Of a stretch of DNA of 64,000 bases, positions 59,161-64,000 are shown piece after piece. This stretch comes from Trichobilharzia regenti (taxonomy: Eukaryota > Platyhelminthes > Trematoda > Strigeidida > Schistosomatidae), in the NCBI GenBank assembly GCA_944472135.2, contig OX235264.1, positions 123,285,809-123,349,808 on the forward strand, read 5' to 3'. The notes below the pieces were generated by a model that was not told the DNA's origin, ran no database searches, and was given only the letters and a program-made list of their open reading frames with translations. Each line of letters begins with the position of its first letter. Position 1 is the stretch's first letter. The position numbers were made by a program, and so were the translations under genes.

Positions 59161-59640
59161 TACCTGACATTCACACAAGTGATAATGAACGAAATTTGTT
59201 CATTGGAGAATCCGGATGGACTTTTCGGTATATTCCCTATCATTTTACAGTAGTTATTTTTATTTTTTGTTTGGCACAAGTGTGGAATTTTCAGCATGCG
59301 ATAACGGTGGCCCAAATCTTTCAGGCCGACCATTGATATCGAGTGTGCGTCGGCAGTGGGTCGAACCTTGGACCATATGCATGGTCGACGAGAGAACTAA
59401 CCGGTGTGCCACTGATGCATGTATACAGTTGAACCTTGCAAATGCAGTGCATGCCTATGCAGATGGATTTCATCATATTTTAAGATTGCGTTAACTACAA
59501 AATATTGAGTATAAAAACAAGTATCCCAAAACGAATCACTAACAGAAGGTCGACGTGATTTCACTTGTAGGTGTGACTCCAGCACTGTTATGAAATGAGT
59601 GAAATCCTTTTCTGTATTATACTTCTCTTATTAATTCGTG
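59161..59640 (+). pseudogene. B-type signal-peptide exon relic with SINE copy 5
   Basis: On the plus strand an ATG at about 59,184 opens the B counterpart of the exon at 42,691. After about 75 bases it is split by a minus-strand SINE (about 59,255-59,421, with tRNA-like head 'gtggcacaccggttagtt' on the minus strand). The exon remainder resumes at about 59,430 with 'gcagatggatttcatcat', matching the A-type exon. Frames crossing this region are composite and not genes. Confidence 0.62.
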
Positions 59641-62268
59641 ATGACACATATCACACATGGATGTTTTACACGCAGAGAATTGACTGTACCAGTGACACTT
59701 CTGAACCCATTAACCATTCCCTGCATTGATCACAGCAAATTAAGATAATCAGTAACTTCATACGAAGACTGAGTCAGAGTGTTGAATGTGGTCACTCAAA
59801 GTGCAACAGTTTGCAGTGTGAGATTGAAATGGTGAGCTTGAATACAGGTGCACTCTTAGAAGTCGCACATCGAACTGTCGTCTTCAGAATTAGTCTTAAA
59901 CACAATAAGCCGAATGAGGCATATTCGCGTAATGATCTGCATTCAACTTATTCACGACGTGGAGTTTCAAAAGTGATAAAGTGATGTAATGGGAATTTAA
60001 CCGATATTTTGCCTAATATAGTGACAGTAAGAAAGCGATATTGCCATTTTAACGCTTCTTGTATTGTGAAATTTAATGAGCATGTGCTGTATTTTCAAAA
60101 TGTATCGCATATCCCTAAAGTCTTTATATCATAAAAAGTGCTCTCTCCCTCACTCCAGCAGGATATAACTGAAAGTGTTAAGCCCAGGATTTGTGTGTAT
60201 ACGAGACATGAATAATTCATGGGAATCATCATTCAAGTGCAAATAAGGATTAATGAAACGCGGTAGCCTCTCCCTTGACATTAATAGATGACTTCAGTTA
60301 AATTTATTGTTGTATGCGTTACAATCTGACTGTAAACTGTTACTTATATAACTCATCAGCCGACACTTTATATCTTTGTGTTACACAAAATATCAGTATG
60401 CAAATATTTCCTTATTCAAGCAAAAATGCAAGGAGTCTTCGAAATCAAGTCAACGTCAAACATATGCAGGAGGAGACTTGGATTGATTCGAAACACACAA
60501 GCGATCAGCACCATGGGTGATTTCATGTATCTGATCGAATTTCCTATCGATGATTGATCAGGAAGAGGTTTGAGATCACCTCATTCGTCTATATTATCCA
60601 TCTCTCAATATGGATATTCAATAAAACGCAATCCAACATCCTTAAAAATTATATCCCATGTAATAATTTGTCAGTCAGCAAGGAACAAAACGCCGGGTAC
60701 TCATAAAATATTTACACAAATATCCATTAATACATTGGCAAAGTGAGCAGTATCCATGTGTCAAAAATCAATTAGTCTATCACGAAGAGAGGGAGCATCC
60801 GCTGTATTGGAAGACACAAACAAATGCATTAGATCGAATCAAGTAGCGATTGATTTGGCTGTCGACTGGAGTCGGTGTGTCTCAGTGTCTACGCATGCGT
60901 ATCAGAAGTAACGTAATTCGGTAGCGAAAATAAGGAATAAAAAACCCACTGAATTACACAAAACAAATCATCGTCATCACTCAATTATGGAAGCTCCTAA
61001 TGTGTGAGGAGATATCACCGAAATGCTGGGTACTCACGTGATTCAATGCCTATATGTGAATTTCGTATGTACAAATATTATGAATATAATTCTGGTGGTT
61101 CAATGTCGAATCAGCAGTGTAGGGATATCGTCAACTGGAACACGAATTGCCTAAAGTTACTGCATAATAACGGCTTTGACAAAGATAAACATGGACATCT
61201 CATTCATTGTCGGTGCATAGGCATATGTAAGAAATTTCACTCTGATCCGAGTCACTATGATGCGCACAGCAATAGTCAGAGAGGAAAATTACTGGTTTAT
61301 TCTCGATTATTGAAATGCATTAATGAGTTGATTATCTATAATTGTTTCAAACACAAAGCCTCTCAGCCTAGCAAATATCTGAACACGGACATCATTCTCA
61401 CAAGTACGAATACACATAATCAATCCTGATGATTGTGGTGGGTTTGCAGCTATTCAGCTGCACTTCTGTTCGAATATTGCGATGAATGACTAGTCAGTTA
61501 TTTGTGAAGTACCCGTGCAATATCACATCACTGTACACTCATCGCAAACGTTGGAATTATTAATCGCGTCCCGTAATCGTCATGTTACACACTTGGCATA
61601 AATGCGATGACAAGATTTCAGTCGGAGGTTATGGGGTTCATGCATGATTTTCAATAAAACTATTTGATCTTTTTTGCATTCGTATGAATAGTTGGTACCA
61701 TGGTTCTCACATTCTATGGTTATTGGTCAACTGCACATTGATTCGAACTCATATACTAGTTGCACACGATTGTCATGAAGTATTTTTACCGCTTATTTCA
61801 GCTTGACTACATTGACGCTATGTCATCTGAATGATTTGACACAGAGTGTGATACCACATTCATCACAATGTTGTTCTGACTACGCTGCGATACAAATAAT
61901 GCGAAATATCACATAATTGAGAAAAACTTGCTTCATGAAATACCATCTGTGGAACGATACACTAAAACGCACTAATACACGTCACTACGTCTCATGAATT
62001 TCAAAACAGCTTGGAGTCAACGACAAAAGAAATTCGGCACTGTCGATAAGATAAAACACAAAGAGGTACTGTCAAGGAGTCAGTGGAACCCAATGTTCAG
62101 TGATTGTGACAACGCGATACATGAGAACTCATTGAAAAATCGAGTACTGCTTATATAAAACCACGTTTGCCTGTTAATTTAATAGAATCATCACTCAGTG
62201 AATTCAAGGCGAGGCTATATTGAATTGATGATCGTATCTGAGATTGACTTCTAATTAATCGTCTAACA
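59641..62268 (+). repeat. B module, reference copy
   Basis: A plus-oriented B module without the RTE. It includes the MRYN frame (60,314-60,520), the 'FMYLIEFPIDD' segment at 60,524 (here with an in-frame stop), and the 141-codon frame at 61,004. It is cut near 62,268, just where a peptide gene would be expected by comparison with 35,460-36,040, by a CR1 insertion. Confidence 0.73.
61004..61429 (+). CDS. Cys/His-rich 141-residue frame, possible exon
   Basis: The frame begins MRRYHRNAGYSRDS and contains 'ICEFRMYKYYEYN', 'SNQQCRDI', 'NCLKLLHNN' and 'CRCIGICKKFHSDPSHYDA'. Its ATG has no signal peptide after it, so it could be an internal exon. A very diverged copy on the minus strand (19,450-19,159) keeps frame over the second half with matching landmarks ('NQQ', 'LLHHY', 'CRHRVTCGKFPCYPIHYHA', 'SHR'), although its first half has a stop. 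The copy at 7,794 is broken by a stop after 63 codons, and the one at 34,553 by a deletion. No family is recognised. It may be a relic of a once functional gene. Confidence 0.35.
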   Translation: MRRYHRNAGYSRDSMPICEFRMYKYYEYNSGGSMSNQQCRDIVNWNTNCLKLLHNNGFDKDKHGHLIHCRCIGICKKFHSDPSHYDAHSNSQRGKLLVYSRLLKCINELIIYNCFKHKASQPSKYLNTDIILTSTNTHNQS

Positions 62269-64000
62269 CAACCCAACGGAACGGCGTTGGCGGCCTGTTT
62301 CAATATTTTGGGCTACCACATTCCATGTATATTTTGCATTTATTTACTCATATTTTATTGGTGTTTCCATATCATATTATGCATTCTAATCGTATCTTTC
62401 ACTACCGGGTTTTTTTATAAAACGTTTTAAACCAAAAAGCTTCACATTTGCAATAAACCCGAGAAAGAGCACCATGGAGGTTGGCAGCGTGCCTTAAAGT
62501 CTACACCCATACATCACACCACTGTTCCAGTTATCATTAGTACCAACTGCCGGTCCCTGCCTAATTAAATTGTGCATTTTCAGTCCCTGTTGTCGTGCAA
62601 AATTTACCACTCTACAAGAAACCTGGCTCCATGACTCATATGATGACAATATTGTGTCACTAAACAACTTTAATGTTTTCCGACAAGACCGTGTATGTTC
62701 AAAGAAAAATGTGGCGGAGGTGTTGCAACTTTTATTCACTCGAAACGGTCCGTTTCTGACAAAGTTTGTTTCAAATTCTCGAATGACTACATTGATTGCA
62801 TCACTGTGAGATGTCGCCCGAAACACCTGTCAAAATACAAATTCATTTATATTTCTAATGTTTATGTCTCTCCTGGCTGTACCATATTGGATTTATCTAT
62901 GTTCGCTGATGAATTCACCGCTTTTGCTGCAGCTTGCTTCGAGAACTCTTTATCAATAGTAACTGGCGACTTCAATGGAAGCGATTGCTCCTTCCTTATA
63001 TCACTTGTTCATGACAATATTGTTAACTTTGCCACCCGTCTTGGTAAAACACTGGACCTAGTATTTATCAATGATGTGGGTTTATATGAAGCTCGCAAAC
63101 GTGCTCCTCTACTTAACTCTGACCACTGTATCATACGTGTACTGCCTAAAATATATTCCAAATCACACAAAGGTGTCCTCTCTCACCTCTACAGTAAAGT
63201 TCAACGGAGATGCTACTCACAAGACAACCTAGACAAGCTCAGATGCATGTTGAAAGACACTAACTGGGACTTATTTACAGAACAAACATTAAATGAAACA
63301 ATCACAAACACTACTGATTATCTTAAATTCTGTTTCGAAATATGTTGTCCTAAAGAAACATTATTCATTCGATTTGATCGCTTATCTTCGCCATATCTCA
63401 AAAAGCTACGTAGAGATAAAGAACTGTTGTTCAAAACAAATGATAAGTCAGGTGTAAAAAAGTTAAACATTCTGATAAAACTGGAAATGAAAAGACTAAT
63501 GTTTTATATAATCAAAGATTTTTGTCATGTAAAACCCCTTCTAATTTGTGGAAACTTTTCAAAGAAATTACTAACGGTAAGCGATGTATTTTTGTCCCAT
63601 CTCTTAATGTCGACACTCTTAATGAATCTTTCATACGCTCTTCTGTTGATACCCTTCCTAATGATACAAATCATATTGACAATAATTTTAGTGGTTTTAA
63701 TACCCTTGATGTGCTTAAATGTCTCCGGTCTCTTAAGCCTTCTCAAAGCCTTGGTCCTGACGGCATACCTGCCATTGTCCTCAGGAATTGTGCTGATATT
63801 TTGTGTTATCCTCTTACTAACATTTTTAATGCTTCTTTTTCCGGTAACGTTCTACCTTTTGCATGGAAAAACATTAAAATTATCCCTATACCAAAACCAT
63901 CTTCTGGTTCTGATATTAAATTTCGGCCTATTGCAATTACTTCCCCTTTTTTAAAATTGATGGAAAAATTACTTTTACTTCGTCTTGAACCCGCTTTGAA
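62269..64000 (+). mobile_element. CR1-like LINE, 5' portion, runs off the window
   Basis: The insertion begins near 62,268 within a B module (empty equivalent at about 35,465). A leader of about 270 bp is followed by an endonuclease: 'LQETWLHDSYDDN' at 62,618 in one frame. The frame then changes near 62,695 to 'CGGGVATFIHS', 'SLSIVTGDFNG' and 'LNSDHCIIRVLP'. The RT domain begins near 63,700 with 'LKPSQSLGPDGIPAI' and 'FRPIAITSPFLKLM' and is cut by the window end. Confidence 0.85.
62695..63954 (+). pseudogene. CR1-like EN/RT polyprotein, frame-shifted
   Basis: The 419-codon frame is genuine CR1 product up to about 63,490. It has the endonuclease with GDFNG and the 'SDHCI' motif, then a linker. 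After that point the true product moves to another frame ('SCKTPSNLWKLFKEITNGK'), and the last third of the long frame is hydrophobic nonsense. Together with the shift near 62,690 this makes at least two breaks, so the copy looks inactive. The minus-strand frames 62,494-62,826 and 63,525-63,746 are shadows. Confidence 0.82.

Noticed and set aside
1..64000. CRISPR arrays, operons, ribosome binding sites or phage genes
   Set aside because: The repeats are long, inverted and retrotransposon-rich, introns are present, and no prokaryotic gene is recognisable.

Overview
This is AT-rich, intron-bearing eukaryotic DNA packed with retrotransposons. There is no bacterial gene, rRNA, CRISPR or operon signal. 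The mobile elements are an RTE-type LINE (EN plus RT), CR1-like LINEs, Penelope-like elements with a GIY-YIG endonuclease, a tRNA-derived SINE and a Ty3/gypsy protease relic. This mix points to a flatworm, most likely a digenean such as a schistosome. The species cannot be fixed from the sequence alone.

The scaffold is an array of two diverged but related modules, here named A (reference copy about 41,700-44,700, +) and B (about 58,400-62,268, +). They face away from a shared spacer (about 40,600-41,700) and are repeatedly inverted. Order: A reversed 1-3,780; spacer 3,780-5,000; B 5,000-12,625 (split by an old CR1 relic and an RTE); CR1 fragment and SINEs 12,626-14,700; B start reversed and spacer 14,700-16,785; B distal part reversed 16,786-20,400; gypsy relic 20,463-20,760; A tail and A reversed 20,870-27,912; palindrome core; A 28,814-31,615; inverted core copy 31,617-32,590; B and its mirror image 33,240-39,200; spacer; A and A tail 41,700-48,550; SINE and Penelope relic 48,740-50,420; a long direct duplicate of the window start 50,864-59,100, interrupted by an intact Penelope-like element; B 59,640-62,268; CR1 62,269 to the window end.

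The best candidate for a host gene system is a five-copy family of tiny two-exon genes (17,155 +; 22,020 -; 36,038 -; 36,474 +; 47,330 +). Each predicts a 41-45 residue precursor: a signal peptide, a short acidic stretch, a conserved DKR, and a basic tail encoded by exon 2. All five have a GTGAGT donor, a pyrimidine-rich acceptor, a nearby AATAAA, and a promoter with a TCAGCATG-type motif 35-37 bp upstream of a TATA-like box. Two of them form a head-to-head pair at the centre of a palindrome. I do not recognise the family.

Other open frames are mostly shadows or module relics. A few keep reading frame across diverged copies: a signal-peptide-like exon at 42,691, a Cys/His-rich frame at 61,004, and a segment at 60,509. 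The only long intact ORF is the 623-residue Penelope-like polyprotein at 52,526-54,397. It has a 17-bp target-site duplication, and its empty site is visible at 1,120-1,136. Module boundaries were judged by eye and are approximate to tens of bases.
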